A DNA stretch of 20,469 nt. Origin: T3Sed10-241 sp036751905 (lineage in GTDB: Bacteria; Bacteroidota; Bacteroidia; Flavobacteriales_D; Cryomorphaceae). A program made the position numbers and the translations under genes. The notes below the pieces were generated by a model, which made no database searches, was not told the DNA's origin, and saw only the letters and a program-made list of their open reading frames with translations. The stretch covers positions 1-20,469 of the forward strand of contig DAIOTP010000053.1 of the NCBI GenBank assembly GCA_036751905.1, given 5' to 3'. Positions 7,136 through 15,564 of the stretch are shown one piece after another; position 1 is the first letter of the stretch; each line of letters opens with the position of its first letter.

Positions 7136-7711
7136 TCAGTCTGTGCTAATGCAAATGCGCAAACCTACAATAGAGCAGGTTTGGCTCACTTCTTTGCCAA
7201 GAAAAATCACGGGATGTTTTGACCGCATTCCGATAGTCAGAATCCCCAAGCCAGCACCACCTTTTTCGCTCAATTCTCCATTTTGTAAAATATCGAGATA
7301 TTTCTTTTTCTTTTCAATTGGATCCATTGCGTTTACTTCATCGTGTCTCTGCTGGAGCATAAGGCTTTGCAAGTGTGTAGCAAGGTTAAGTACAACAGCA
7401 TACAAGTAGTGGCCTTGACGGTACACCAGAATCGCCCCGGGAATGCCTCTGTCAGCGTCCGTTGCACCATGAATGCGTACATTTTGCACGGCTTCTACAA
7501 AGGCATAGAAAAATCGTTTTAAGGCCTGTACGGATTGCATTTCTGACTCGAGCAATATTTCTAACCTCGAGGCAAGGGCATCGGTGAAGCCCGCCGACAT
7601 ATCGCCCGGATAATATAACAAGACTTTGACCTCCTTATCTGACTTAAGCGAGGCATACAAGTCGTCGGAATGTGCATATAGAGCCTCGGCTTCCCCGCCT
7701 GTGAGGTACAT
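7136..7711 (-). CDS. SiaB-like GHKL-fold protein kinase (DUF6272 type)
   Basis: From ATG 7711 the protein has 191 residues. It contains a GHKL ATPase N-box (RFFYAFVEAVQNVRIHG, about 67-83) and a G-box-like 'EKGGAGLGILTIGMRSK' (about 150-166). Together these give the pattern of SiaB-type serine/threonine kinases and anti-sigma-factor-like switch kinases. A charged loop, 'DPIEKKKKYLDIL', precedes the G-box. SiaB phosphorylates the small partner SiaC in Pseudomonas; no SiaC-, SiaA- or SiaD-like gene is next to this one. A longer reading from GTG 7771 is possible but lies upstream of the probable promoter (7731-7764). The mature protein is cytosolic with no membrane segment. Assignment is from motifs only, so SiaB-like is more secure than any specific pathway. 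Confidence 0.75.
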   Translation of the reverse strand: MYLTGGEAEALYAHSDDLYASLKSDKEVKVLLYYPGDMSAGFTDALASRLEILLESEMQSVQALKRFFYAFVEAVQNVRIHGATDADRGIPGAILVYRQGHYLYAVVLNLATHLQSLMLQQRHDEVNAMDPIEKKKKYLDILQNGELSEKGGAGLGILTIGMRSKHPVIFLGKEVSQTCSIVGLRICISTD

Positions 7712-7730
7712 TGTTGAGGGTTTAGGTTGG

Positions 7731-7764
7731 CACAAGGTAGTGAAATGCGCAGTACATTTGCAAA
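7731..7764 (-). promoter_or_regulatory. Possible promoter of the SiaB-like gene
   Basis: On the minus strand TTTG (7764-7761), then 21 bases, then TACCTTGTG (7739-7731) resemble the Bacteroidota -33/-7 pair, the second with one extra base. It would place the start near 7725, 14 bases before ATG 7711. The -7 match is imperfect. Confidence 0.35.
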
Positions 7765-7819
7765 GAACCACCCAAGAATATCACATGGGGTTTTTTGCAA
7801 AATGTTGACTAAATATGAT

Positions 7820-8842
7820 TTAGAATTTTGCGCAGGGCATAACACGGCGCTTACTTTTGCGCTTATTGGCCTTATTTGCCCATTCCATTACCAGACTTAT
7901 TTCGTGTGAGCCACCTGATCGGCTCGACATTTTGGAGACAGTCACATCATAACTGTAACCAATGCGGTAATTGTTGATTTCATACCCTACCAACAAAGCC
8001 ACAGCATCATGATTTATGTAGGGATGGTCGTTGTTCTTTAAAAGGGGTAATCCCCTGTACCACAGTCCAAAAGTAACGGGATTGTATTCATAATAGAAAC
8101 CCAGATCAAGCTGGTCGAACATGCCTTGCGTTTGGTAGTGAAAAGCAGGGATGATGTACTGCCTGTTTGAAAATGCCCCTGCATCAGCCAATTTGATGCG
8201 CATACCACCATGCATGGAAAGGCGACGCGGTAGCCGGGTATCACTGCCAATAACGGATACAATTGGTTCGTTGATGTGGTGTACCGCTCCGCCAAACCAG
8301 AATTTTTCGGAGAAGAGTAAGGCGCCGCCCCCAAAGTCAGCTGCCCCGACTGGTTCTTGTATAAACCTGTTTCGGTCGGGGTCGAGGGTTGTGGTGGCAC
8401 CATCACCTCGTGCCAGCTGGTCGCCAAAGGTGAGCCGGTCCACATCGAGATAGGTGCTGCCGTAGCCAAAGCTCAGTGCCGGACGGATGCTGAGTTTTCG
8501 CGTGAGTTTAATTTCGTAAGCATAGCTCAGCGCCACTGAGGTGTAGCTCAAAGCCCCGGTGCCCGCACGATCGTGTGATACGAGCAAACCAATACCGCTG
8601 TTGATTTCGGGCATGAAATGGTCGACCGCCGCTGTGTATGCTACAAAAGCTTTGGGCAAATTGGCCCACTGATTCCTATAGTTGAATGCTGCACGGCTTT
8701 GCATGGAAGTGCCCGCAAAAGCCGGATTGAGCGTCAAAGGGGAAGCATAGAACTGCGTGAACTGTTGGTCCTGACCATGCAGCAGAAGCGCTGTGCACGT
8801 GCAAGCCAAGGCGGTCAAAGTGATATGTAAGGGCCTTCGCAT
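7820..8842 (-). CDS. PorP/SprF family outer-membrane protein (type IX secretion-associated)
   Basis: This 340-residue beta-barrel protein has a signal peptide ending near 'LLLHGQ' and the family hallmark 'FYASPLTLNPAFAGT' (residues 31-45). The rest is alternating amphipathic strands, for example 'GIGLLVSHDRAGTGALSYTS' and 'YTSVALSYAYEI'. PorP/SprF-family proteins sit in the outer membrane; SprF is needed for secretion of SprB by its type B C-terminal domain in Flavobacterium johnsoniae. It is the last gene of the operon, 5 bases after the PD40 gene, and the large PKD protein two genes upstream has a type B domain. It is therefore most likely the dedicated partner of that protein. The C-terminus is a basic tail (NKANKRKSKRRVMPCAKF), which is longer than the usual end at a final beta strand. 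Confidence 0.92.
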   Translation of the reverse strand: MRRPLHITLTALACTCTALLLHGQDQQFTQFYASPLTLNPAFAGTSMQSRAAFNYRNQWANLPKAFVAYTAAVDHFMPEINSGIGLLVSHDRAGTGALSYTSVALSYAYEIKLTRKLSIRPALSFGYGSTYLDVDRLTFGDQLARGDGATTTLDPDRNRFIQEPVGAADFGGGALLFSEKFWFGGAVHHINEPIVSVIGSDTRLPRRLSMHGGMRIKLADAGAFSNRQYIIPAFHYQTQGMFDQLDLGFYYEYNPVTFGLWYRGLPLLKNNDHPYINHDAVALLVGYEINNYRIGYSYDVTVSKMSSRSGGSHEISLVMEWANKANKRKSKRRVMPCAKF

Positions 8843-8847
8843 GCCGC

Positions 8848-10392
8848 TTATTTTCTCAAGGTTATTTGCTCCTCTATAAAGTGATTCGCTTTGTTAAGCT
8901 CTGCTCCCTGAAAGGTTCTGCTGAATTTCTTGTACCCGGCAGCCTCAATGACCATGGTATACTCTTTTCCGGGCTCGAGAGCAAGTACGAAATCACTTGC
9001 GTGTATTTCCGTTTGGTAAAGCACGGTTTCTACACCACGTTCATCTTCTATGAGCCGTATGGTGGCCCTACTTTCCACTTGATTGTTTATCCCAACAAGT
9101 TGACCCCGGTAGAATATCACTCCCGAATCATCAAATGTTACGCTATACAGGTCCTGCATGCCATGCCCCCCCTTCCGATCGCTCGAAAAATATCCCGTTT
9201 TTCCTTCTGCGTCAATGCTAAAGAAGATATCGTCGGCAGGGGTATTGATTGGGTACCCCATATTGGTAGGTGCTGCGTAACCTCCAGCTGAGGGAAGTGC
9301 GCTAAAAATGTCGAAGCCGCCCATGTTGTCATGCCCTTTTGAGGCAAAATAGAGGGTGCCATCAGCAGCCACAAAGGGGGCATCCTCGTCGAATTCGGTG
9401 TTGATTGACGCTCCCAAATTCATGGGTTCACTCCAGTTTCCATCGGGCAGGCGTTGCACCTTATAAATGTCCTTTCCACCAAATCCGCCAGGACGGTCAC
9501 TTGAAAAGTAAAGCACATTCTCTTCAGGCCCTCCAAAACTGGCACTGGCCTCTTGGTGCTTGCTGTTGATTTTGTCGCTGAGCTTTTCCATTTTGCCCCA
9601 TCCCTGTTCGTTAGCGGGCGCTATATATAGGTTGCCACTAAAGCCGTCTTTGCTGGTGCGGTATACAATGAGCTCTCTACCATCGCGTGTACAAGCCACG
9701 GCGGCATCATTGGTGCGGGTATTCAATCCCTGCGCCGGTTGTGCCAAAAGTGGTTTTGCATTAAGATCAACGACATAAATATTCTCATCAAATTGTTCGG
9801 AGAAATCCTTTTCACTGCGGTCGTCATACCGACGGCGTGAAGTGAGGTACAAGCGGTTGTTCGCCATATCCCATACGGGGGCGTAGTCGTGCATGGGCGT
9901 ATTCACGCCTGCACCCAGATTTTGTATATTTACCTGCAATGGTGTTTTTACAAAATCAGTGGCGCGCATTGCCGAGCTCTTAGCCTTTACAAGTGCAGGC
10001 TCGCTTTGCTTTCGCTCAATACGTCGCTCATACTGGCTCAGCAAGTCCAGCGCATCGTAAAACCGGTATTCCTCATGGCGCAATTTAGCAAGGTAAAAAA
10101 GTGCCTCAGTATCACCCAACTCCACTGCCTTTTCAAGCATATCCAGTGATTTATCCTTCAGCGGTGGAAGAAAATAGTAGGATATGCCAAGCCTGCCTTG
10201 TATCACCGGGTCCTGCGGCGTGATGAGAAGCAGCTCCTCGTAAAGCTCTGCTGCATAGTAGTAGTCGCCCTGCTGGAAATATATATCTGCCTCGTAAAGT
10301 AAGTTCTTGTGGTAGCGGCCAGCCTTCTGACCCAGGCATGTGAGCCCTGTACACAATGAAACTGCAATTGTAATGAATACAAGTTTTTTCAT
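8848..10392 (-). CDS. TPR + PD40 beta-propeller protein of a type IX secretion module, without OmpA domain
   Basis: The protein has 514 residues and a signal peptide ending near 'CLGQ' (no lipobox). TPR-like helices span about 31-125 (QQGDYYYAAELYEELL). PD40/WD40-like propeller blades span about 160-420, with repeated signatures such as 'LYFSSDRPGGFGGKDIY' (294-310), 'LYFASKGHDNMGGFDIF' and 'GYFSSDRKGGHGMQDLY'. A C-terminal beta-sandwich, similar to carboxypeptidase regulatory domains, spans about 424-514. Related periplasmic proteins such as PorE usually carry a further OmpA peptidoglycan-binding domain; here the protein stops before one. It sits 6 bases after the PKD protein gene and 5 before the PorP/SprF gene, so it probably belongs to the same secretion or anchoring module, as a periplasmic scaffold. 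The precise role is inferred from context. Confidence 0.88.
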   Translation of the reverse strand: MKKLVFITIAVSLCTGLTCLGQKAGRYHKNLLYEADIYFQQGDYYYAAELYEELLLITPQDPVIQGRLGISYYFLPPLKDKSLDMLEKAVELGDTEALFYLAKLRHEEYRFYDALDLLSQYERRIERKQSEPALVKAKSSAMRATDFVKTPLQVNIQNLGAGVNTPMHDYAPVWDMANNRLYLTSRRRYDDRSEKDFSEQFDENIYVVDLNAKPLLAQPAQGLNTRTNDAAVACTRDGRELIVYRTSKDGFSGNLYIAPANEQGWGKMEKLSDKINSKHQEASASFGGPEENVLYFSSDRPGGFGGKDIYKVQRLPDGNWSEPMNLGASINTEFDEDAPFVAADGTLYFASKGHDNMGGFDIFSALPSAGGYAAPTNMGYPINTPADDIFFSIDAEGKTGYFSSDRKGGHGMQDLYSVTFDDSGVIFYRGQLVGINNQVESRATIRLIEDERGVETVLYQTEIHASDFVLALEPGKEYTMVIEAAGYKKFSRTFQGAELNKANHFIEEQITLRK

Positions 10393-10398
10393 GGCTAA

Positions 10399-13300
10399 TT
10401 ATCTAATCAAGGTTACGTCGCCCATATCGGTAAGTTCCCCTCCATCCTGAAATCTGACTTTTACGCGCCATACATACACATCCTGTTGGCACAGACGGCC
10501 GCGGTAGTAACCGTCCCAGCCTTGGCGCACATCGCGCGATTCAAAAAGCAGTTCACCCCAGCGGTTGAATATTTGCATTTCGAATTCTTCAACTCCTTTG
10601 TATTGAGGGAAAAATACATCATTGTTGAACATGTCATCTATAGACCACCATCCACCTGTAGGTCCGGTGGGGTTGGGGGTAAATGCATTGGGTAAGGCAA
10701 TTTGACTGTCGGCATTGCCTTTCACTGCCTGCTCTATGGCAAAAGTATCAGGGCAATTGTACATGTTATTGGCGATCAGCGTTACAGAGTGCCAGCCCAG
10801 GCTTTCATAGAAATGGTGCGGAGATACTGCATTGGATGTTGTGCCATCGCCGAAATCCCACTCGTATATACCGGCATTTCCCGAAAGGTTGAGGAAGAAT
10901 ACTTGATCAGGAACAGTAATTACAGGAGGATTGATCGTGAAGAAGGCGCTAGCCCTTGGCCGGGCAGTGACTGCCGCTGGTATCGCAAATACGTCCACAT
11001 CGCCACCTGGACCTGTTACCGTGAGGGTCACATTGTATGTGCCCGAAGTGTAGTATACATGGGTGGGGTTAAATTCATTGCTCGTGGTGCCATCCCCAAA
11101 ATTCCATTCATAGCTTACACCATAGGTGCTCAAATTTGTAAATTCAGCTACGAAGGGTACACAGCCTTCGCCGCCTCCTTCAAATGCGGCTATGGGCAAT
11201 GGTGGTAAAATACGTACGCGCTGTGAAGTGGTATCATTGCACAGGTCATTGCCTACGCGCAGCATAATGTCGAAGACTCCCCACGTGTCGTAGATATAGC
11301 TGTTTGGTGCAGCTGGATCACTGCTTTGGGCCATGGTGCCATCACCCCAGCTCCAGGTGTACAGGGCTGTATTGTTGGCATTGCTCAGGTTAATCAAGTC
11401 AACAGTTGATTCCGGGAACTGCTGAACCGCAGGCGCTGCAAGAAATTGGGCTTGAGGTTGGCCAAACACGGGAATGTTGAACTCCAAAGTGTCAGCACAG
11501 CCCCAAAGTGATCGGGCGATGAACCGTACGCTGTACACCTGATCTTCCACATTGGGATTGGTATAGGTATACGTTGGGCTCGCATTTTCGGCGATTTCGC
11601 CATCACCGAACTCCCACAGGTAACTGAAAGCCCCCGTGCTGAAGTTTTGGAAAGTAGCACTGTAAGGCGAGCATCCACCGGGTGGGGGCACCACATTGGC
11701 GGTGATTTCCGGGATTACGGACACCTCAATGCTGTTGCTGCGCTCGCAGCCGTATTCGGATATGCCCGTGAGCGTAACCGTGTAGTTGGCGAGGTCAAGG
11801 GTGTTGTTCACATAGGTGTGGATATGGGAAGAATCAGCATTGCTGGAAATATTGCCATCGCCATAATTCCACTGAAAGCTCTCAGCGCCTTGCGAGTAAT
11901 TGCCGAAGCTGAGGTTCGCAGGAAAACAGCCCTCTATGTTTTCGAGCGCCAAGGCGATTTGTGGCAGCGGAAATACCTTCACCTGCTGGAAAGCCGTATC
12001 TGTGCAACCAAAAGCCGATTGGGCCAACAACATCACGTTGAAGTCGCGGATGGTATCCAAAGTGTTTGTAAACGTATGTGATGCATTCGGCTGAAAACTT
12101 TGGTTGCCATCCCCAAAATGCCATATGTAAGATACTGCCCCGAAACTTTGGTTCACAAAGTTGACGGGCAAGGGAGTGCAACCTTCTGCCTCGGGCATGA
12201 AGTTCGCCGTAACTTCTGGGTATACTGTAATTTGCGTAAAGCTTGTATCGCTACAGCCAAAATTGCTGACGGCTACGAGGCTCATTTGGAAATTTTGAGG
12301 AATATTCATGGTGCTGTGGAAGGTGTGCGCATGCAGGGCTTCAGCACTGCTTCCTGTATTGCCGTCACCGTAGTTCCATATATACGAGTCGGCTACGGTG
12401 CTCGTGTTGCTAAAATTCACGTTGAGGGGTGAGCACCCAGTTGTTGCATCTGCGAAAAAGGCGGAGCGCGGCTTTGGATACACCACCACAGTGCTGTATG
12501 CTACATCTTCACATCCAAACTGCGATGTGGCAGTAAGTTGAATATTAAACGTGTCGGGCTGTGCCCCATTGTTGGCGTATCCCACCATGGGGTTGGGGGC
12601 CAAACTTCCTGTTCCATTGCCAAACTCCCACTGATAAATAGATGCATTCTGGGATTGGTTTTGCATTGGGAAGCTCAAGGGCGAACAGCCTTGCAAAGGA
12701 TGTTCAAATGCGGCGACAACATCGGGATACACTTGCACAGTGCGGGTGAAGGTGCGCGCACAGCCATTGGCTGTAAAAGCAGTAAGGTCGATGGTGTAAC
12801 TCAGTGTGGTGTTGGTACTGTTGTAAAAGGTGTGTTCATGGTAATCAGCAATGGTGTCGGACGACATGCCATTTCCATAATTCCAAACCAATGAGTCGGC
12901 GAGCACGGATTGGTTGATCATTCCTACAGTGAGCGGGCTGCAACCAGCAAGCAAGTTCACGCTGAACTGTGCAATCGGATTCGGGTACACGGTGATTTCC
13001 GTTTCGGCTGTATCGCGGCATCCAAACGCGGAGGTGGCTACGAGTTGTGCTGTAAAGTTGAGCGTGTCGAGCGTGTTGTTCAAATAGTTGTGCAGTGGGC
13101 TGGGAGTAGCACTGATGGTGCCATCACCAAAATTCCATTGGTAGGCTACAGCGCCAGTCAATAGCGGAAATTGGACTGCATAAGGTGCGCATCCCTCTGA
13201 CTCCGGTAGGTCAAATTGAAAATCGGGCTGAGGAAAGACGGTAACCGTGGCTTGTGTGGTATCATTGCAACCTGTTGGATTCAGCGCCCTAAGCTCTACA

Positions 13301-15447
13301 GTATATGTGGCAAGGAAGGGGCTATTGTTGGCAAAGTGGTGGCTGGGGTTTGTTTCTGTACTCACAGCTGAGCCATCGCCAAAATCCCATTCGAAGCTGG
13401 CTGCATTTTGTGAGTTGTTCAAAAATACTGCTGGCGCAGGGTCGCATCCTGGCGTATAAAAAGTTTGAAAAAGGGCCTGTGCACCAGGGTGCACTACAAT
13501 ATCCATGCGCGCGGTATCGGTGCATCCAAATGCGGTTGAGGCAATGAGCCTTACAGTATACACCGAGTCTATGTTCCCGAAGTTTACATACGTATGCTGA
13601 GGGTTCTCTTGAGCGCTTCCGCCTCCATCGCCAAAGTCCCATGTGTAATTCACTGCACCCGAGCTTAGGTTGATGAAATTTACCGTAAGCGGGCCGCATC
13701 CACTGTCGATATCCACGTCGAACGTCGCTGTGGGCGCTGGTTCCACATTCACGGTCTGGCTTGTGCTGCCAGAGCAGTGTGCCGTTTGCACCGCCAGATC
13801 CACGGTATACGTTCCCGTGGCGGCATAGGTGTTGTTGGGATTCTGCTGGGTGCTTGTATTGCCATTGCCGAAATTCCAGTTCCATGAAGTGATGGGGTCG
13901 CCTGGCATGTGGGTTGAAAGATCTACAAAGCTGCCCGTGCTGCCTATACAAACATCCTGCGCCATGAAGTTGGCCACAGGCGATTGGCGCACACGCACTA
14001 TGCGCGTGTCAGAGTTGAGGCAGCCATTGCTTGATTCTACGGTAAGTACCACATTGTAGGCGCCTACATTGGTATAGTCTTGTGGCGGTGGATTTTGCTC
14101 AGTGCTCGTATTGCCATTGCCGAATGACCAGTTCCAGGAAATAACATCACCAATGCTCTGGTCCGAAAAATTAACTGTCAGGGCATCACAAGCTGCATCC
14201 TGATCGAGGCCTATTTGGGCATCGGGCGCGGGCAGCACTGTGATAGGAATGCTTACCTGGTCATTGCAGCCGGATGCGGGTCCCCCCACGGCCACGAGCA
14301 AGGTGGCAGTATAATTGCCAGGATTTTGGTATACGTGCTGTCTGTTGGTGGCACCTGAGAAGACCAAAGGTGTGCCATCGCCAAAATCCCACACAAAGTC
14401 GGTGGCATTGGCTGAAGAAAGGTTTGTGAAGGTCACGGTTTGCCCGGCACATATCGGGTTGGGTGCAGCGGTAGCATTGGCAGTAGGTGGGGCAACAATT
14501 TCGACCGTGATCGTGGCTGGTGCTATTCCGCAAATGTTGCTGTCCAAGAGGGTCACCTGATAGGTGCCAATGCCAGGATAGGCAAGGGTTTGTGGGAAGG
14601 TGGGTGGCCAAGCCCTCCAGTCAACAATGGAGTCGTAACCCAAGCCCCAATAATCACCGAAATTCCAGTATTCGTAGCGCTGGAAAATGTTTCCTTGAAG
14701 CAGGCAATTGCGATCCGTGGTGTTGTTAAATGTGAACACATTGTCGGGCCAGCACAATACGGTTGCCGACGGGGTGATGGCAGCATCATCAATGTCCCAA
14801 ATCCTGATCGGATTGAATGTGGCCTGGCTGGGCCCACCCTGAATCGTGTTGCACTGGTTTTGCGCTGTAAGGGTTACCACTGTTTCACAATCTACTGTAC
14901 CGGGTTGGTACGTGTGTGTGATGGTCTGGCCGAGATTGGTGTAGTCGAACGTCTGCAATGGTGAGCCGTCGCCAAAATTCCACGTGAAAATGGATGTGGT
15001 GGAGGTGTTGGTACTCGAATTGATGAAGGCCATGGTTTGTGGAGCGCAGGCCTGGGTAAGTCCACCCACAGGTATTTGGATGGAAGCACTGGTAGGTTCC
15101 TCCATGTACAAAGTACCAACCACTGTGCAGCCGGTGGCTGTTTCGGTAAAGGTGATGGTGTAAATATCAACCGCCGCAAGGTACACGTGTGGAATTGACA
15201 TAGGTGGCACCAGGCTGGCGCCGCTCTGCAGGGGCGAGCCATCGCCCCAGTTGATGGTCCAATCACCAAAATTCTGTGGGCTCTGTATGTTCAGTGTAAA
15301 GTTGTTGCCACTGCAATTGTACCACACTGGGTTGTTTGCAGGAACACCATTGAAATCAAATAGTTGGCATTGTGCCTGAACGTCGGAGTCTGTGCCGACA
15401 AGCCAAAGTACAATGAGGGGGATAAAGGTCAACAAGCGCTTCATCAT
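10399..15447 (-). CDS. Giant secreted PKD-repeat protein with type B T9SS C-terminal domain (gliding-motility-associated CTD)
   Basis: The protein has 1682 residues. A signal peptide (MMKRLLTFIPLIVLWLVG, ending near VQAQ) is followed by about 18 PKD-type domains. Each is recognisable by W-x-[FYW]-G-[DN]-G, the first near residue 66 and the last near 1531. Most central domains carry a Cys near each end ('GCxPL' and 'FGCxDT'), suggesting a disulphide in each. From about residue 1584 a type B CTD (CHU_C, about 95 residues) begins with 'LPNAFTPN' and contains 'FNRWGELLFES', 'GWDGYYRG' and 'DVYVWRVKV'. This is the signal for type IX export, and the protein is probably displayed on the cell surface or released. 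Possible roles are adhesion or motility; no enzyme domain is seen. It heads a three-gene operon with the PD40 and PorP/SprF genes. Start is ATG 15447 or the adjacent ATG 15444. No clear TAnnTTTG lies upstream. Confidence 0.95.
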   Translation of the reverse strand: MMKRLLTFIPLIVLWLVGTDSDVQAQCQLFDFNGVPANNPVWYNCSGNNFTLNIQSPQNFGDWTINWGDGSPLQSGASLVPPMSIPHVYLAAVDIYTITFTETATGCTVVGTLYMEEPTSASIQIPVGGLTQACAPQTMAFINSSTNTSTTSIFTWNFGDGSPLQTFDYTNLGQTITHTYQPGTVDCETVVTLTAQNQCNTIQGGPSQATFNPIRIWDIDDAAITPSATVLCWPDNVFTFNNTTDRNCLLQGNIFQRYEYWNFGDYWGLGYDSIVDWRAWPPTFPQTLAYPGIGTYQVTLLDSNICGIAPATITVEIVAPPTANATAAPNPICAGQTVTFTNLSSANATDFVWDFGDGTPLVFSGATNRQHVYQNPGNYTATLLVAVGGPASGCNDQVSIPITVLPAPDAQIGLDQDAACDALTVNFSDQSIGDVISWNWSFGNGNTSTEQNPPPQDYTNVGAYNVVLTVESSNGCLNSDTRIVRVRQSPVANFMAQDVCIGSTGSFVDLSTHMPGDPITSWNWNFGNGNTSTQQNPNNTYAATGTYTVDLAVQTAHCSGSTSQTVNVEPAPTATFDVDIDSGCGPLTVNFINLSSGAVNYTWDFGDGGGSAQENPQHTYVNFGNIDSVYTVRLIASTAFGCTDTARMDIVVHPGAQALFQTFYTPGCDPAPAVFLNNSQNAASFEWDFGDGSAVSTETNPSHHFANNSPFLATYTVELRALNPTGCNDTTQATVTVFPQPDFQFDLPESEGCAPYAVQFPLLTGAVAYQWNFGDGTISATPSPLHNYLNNTLDTLNFTAQLVATSAFGCRDTAETEITVYPNPIAQFSVNLLAGCSPLTVGMINQSVLADSLVWNYGNGMSSDTIADYHEHTFYNSTNTTLSYTIDLTAFTANGCARTFTRTVQVYPDVVAAFEHPLQGCSPLSFPMQNQSQNASIYQWEFGNGTGSLAPNPMVGYANNGAQPDTFNIQLTATSQFGCEDVAYSTVVVYPKPRSAFFADATTGCSPLNVNFSNTSTVADSYIWNYGDGNTGSSAEALHAHTFHSTMNIPQNFQMSLVAVSNFGCSDTSFTQITVYPEVTANFMPEAEGCTPLPVNFVNQSFGAVSYIWHFGDGNQSFQPNASHTFTNTLDTIRDFNVMLLAQSAFGCTDTAFQQVKVFPLPQIALALENIEGCFPANLSFGNYSQGAESFQWNYGDGNISSNADSSHIHTYVNNTLDLANYTVTLTGISEYGCERSNSIEVSVIPEITANVVPPPGGCSPYSATFQNFSTGAFSYLWEFGDGEIAENASPTYTYTNPNVEDQVYSVRFIARSLWGCADTLEFNIPVFGQPQAQFLAAPAVQQFPESTVDLINLSNANNTALYTWSWGDGTMAQSSDPAAPNSYIYDTWGVFDIMLRVGNDLCNDTTSQRVRILPPLPIAAFEGGGEGCVPFVAEFTNLSTYGVSYEWNFGDGTTSNEFNPTHVYYTSGTYNVTLTVTGPGGDVDVFAIPAAVTARPRASAFFTINPPVITVPDQVFFLNLSGNAGIYEWDFGDGTTSNAVSPHHFYESLGWHSVTLIANNMYNCPDTFAIEQAVKGNADSQIALPNAFTPNPTGPTGGWWSIDDMFNNDVFFPQYKGVEEFEMQIFNRWGELLFESRDVRQGWDGYYRGRLCQQDVYVWRVKVRFQDGGELTDMGDVTLIR
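11443..13212 (-). repeat. Alternating two-domain (A-B) PKD repeat array, 507-bp period
   Basis: Residues 746-1335 of the giant protein divide into seven PKD domains of 83, 86, 83, 86, 83, 86 and 83 residues. The 86-residue B type (from about residues 829, 998 and 1167) has W-N-Y-G-[DN]-G, a HxHT motif (HEHTF, HAHTF, HIHTY) and the linker P-[DE]-[VI]-x-A. The 83-residue A type has an F-G-[DN]-G core, no HxHT and a P-x-P linker in three of four copies. This implies expansion of a two-domain, 169-residue unit. The copies have diverged at the DNA level, so the expansion is not recent. Confidence 0.8.
13850..14124 (-). repeat. Pair of closely related PKD cores 252 bp apart
   Basis: The plus-strand segments at 13850-13872 and 14102-14124 are identical except for one base (gtgctNgtattgccattgccg core). 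They encode the 'FGNGNTST' cores of two neighbouring PKD domains that differ in type from the central A-B array. The 252-base spacing equals one 84-residue domain, so this looks like a separate, younger single-domain duplication or local conversion. Confidence 0.6.
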
Positions 15448-15564
15448 GCCGCCTTATACGGCAATTTCTTTGAAAGGTTAGCGCTGCACGAAAGGCTGTG
15501 CCTCCGATTTCGCCCATTCAGACCAATATGTTGATTGAGTTAGGTAAAAATGATCTTATGCCCC

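Noticed and set aside
6789..7409. 206-codon plus-strand open frame across the NRDE and SiaB-like genes
   Set aside because: It spans two well-supported minus-strand genes and the gap between them, with no recognisable motif.
7712..7771. GTG start at 7771 for the SiaB-like gene
   Set aside because: The extension lies over a probable promoter and is not domain-like; ATG 7711 follows at a suitable distance.
13322..13951. 209-codon minus-strand open frame within the giant PKD gene
   Set aside because: It is an alternative frame over PKD repeats; its translation is rich in His, Arg and Cys without domain pattern, while the overlapping frame has clear PKD motifs.
10399..15447. Regular spacing of near-identical short words, as in a CRISPR array
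   Set aside because: The period is about 250-260 bases and in frame with PKD domains; there are no short constant repeats with unique spacers.
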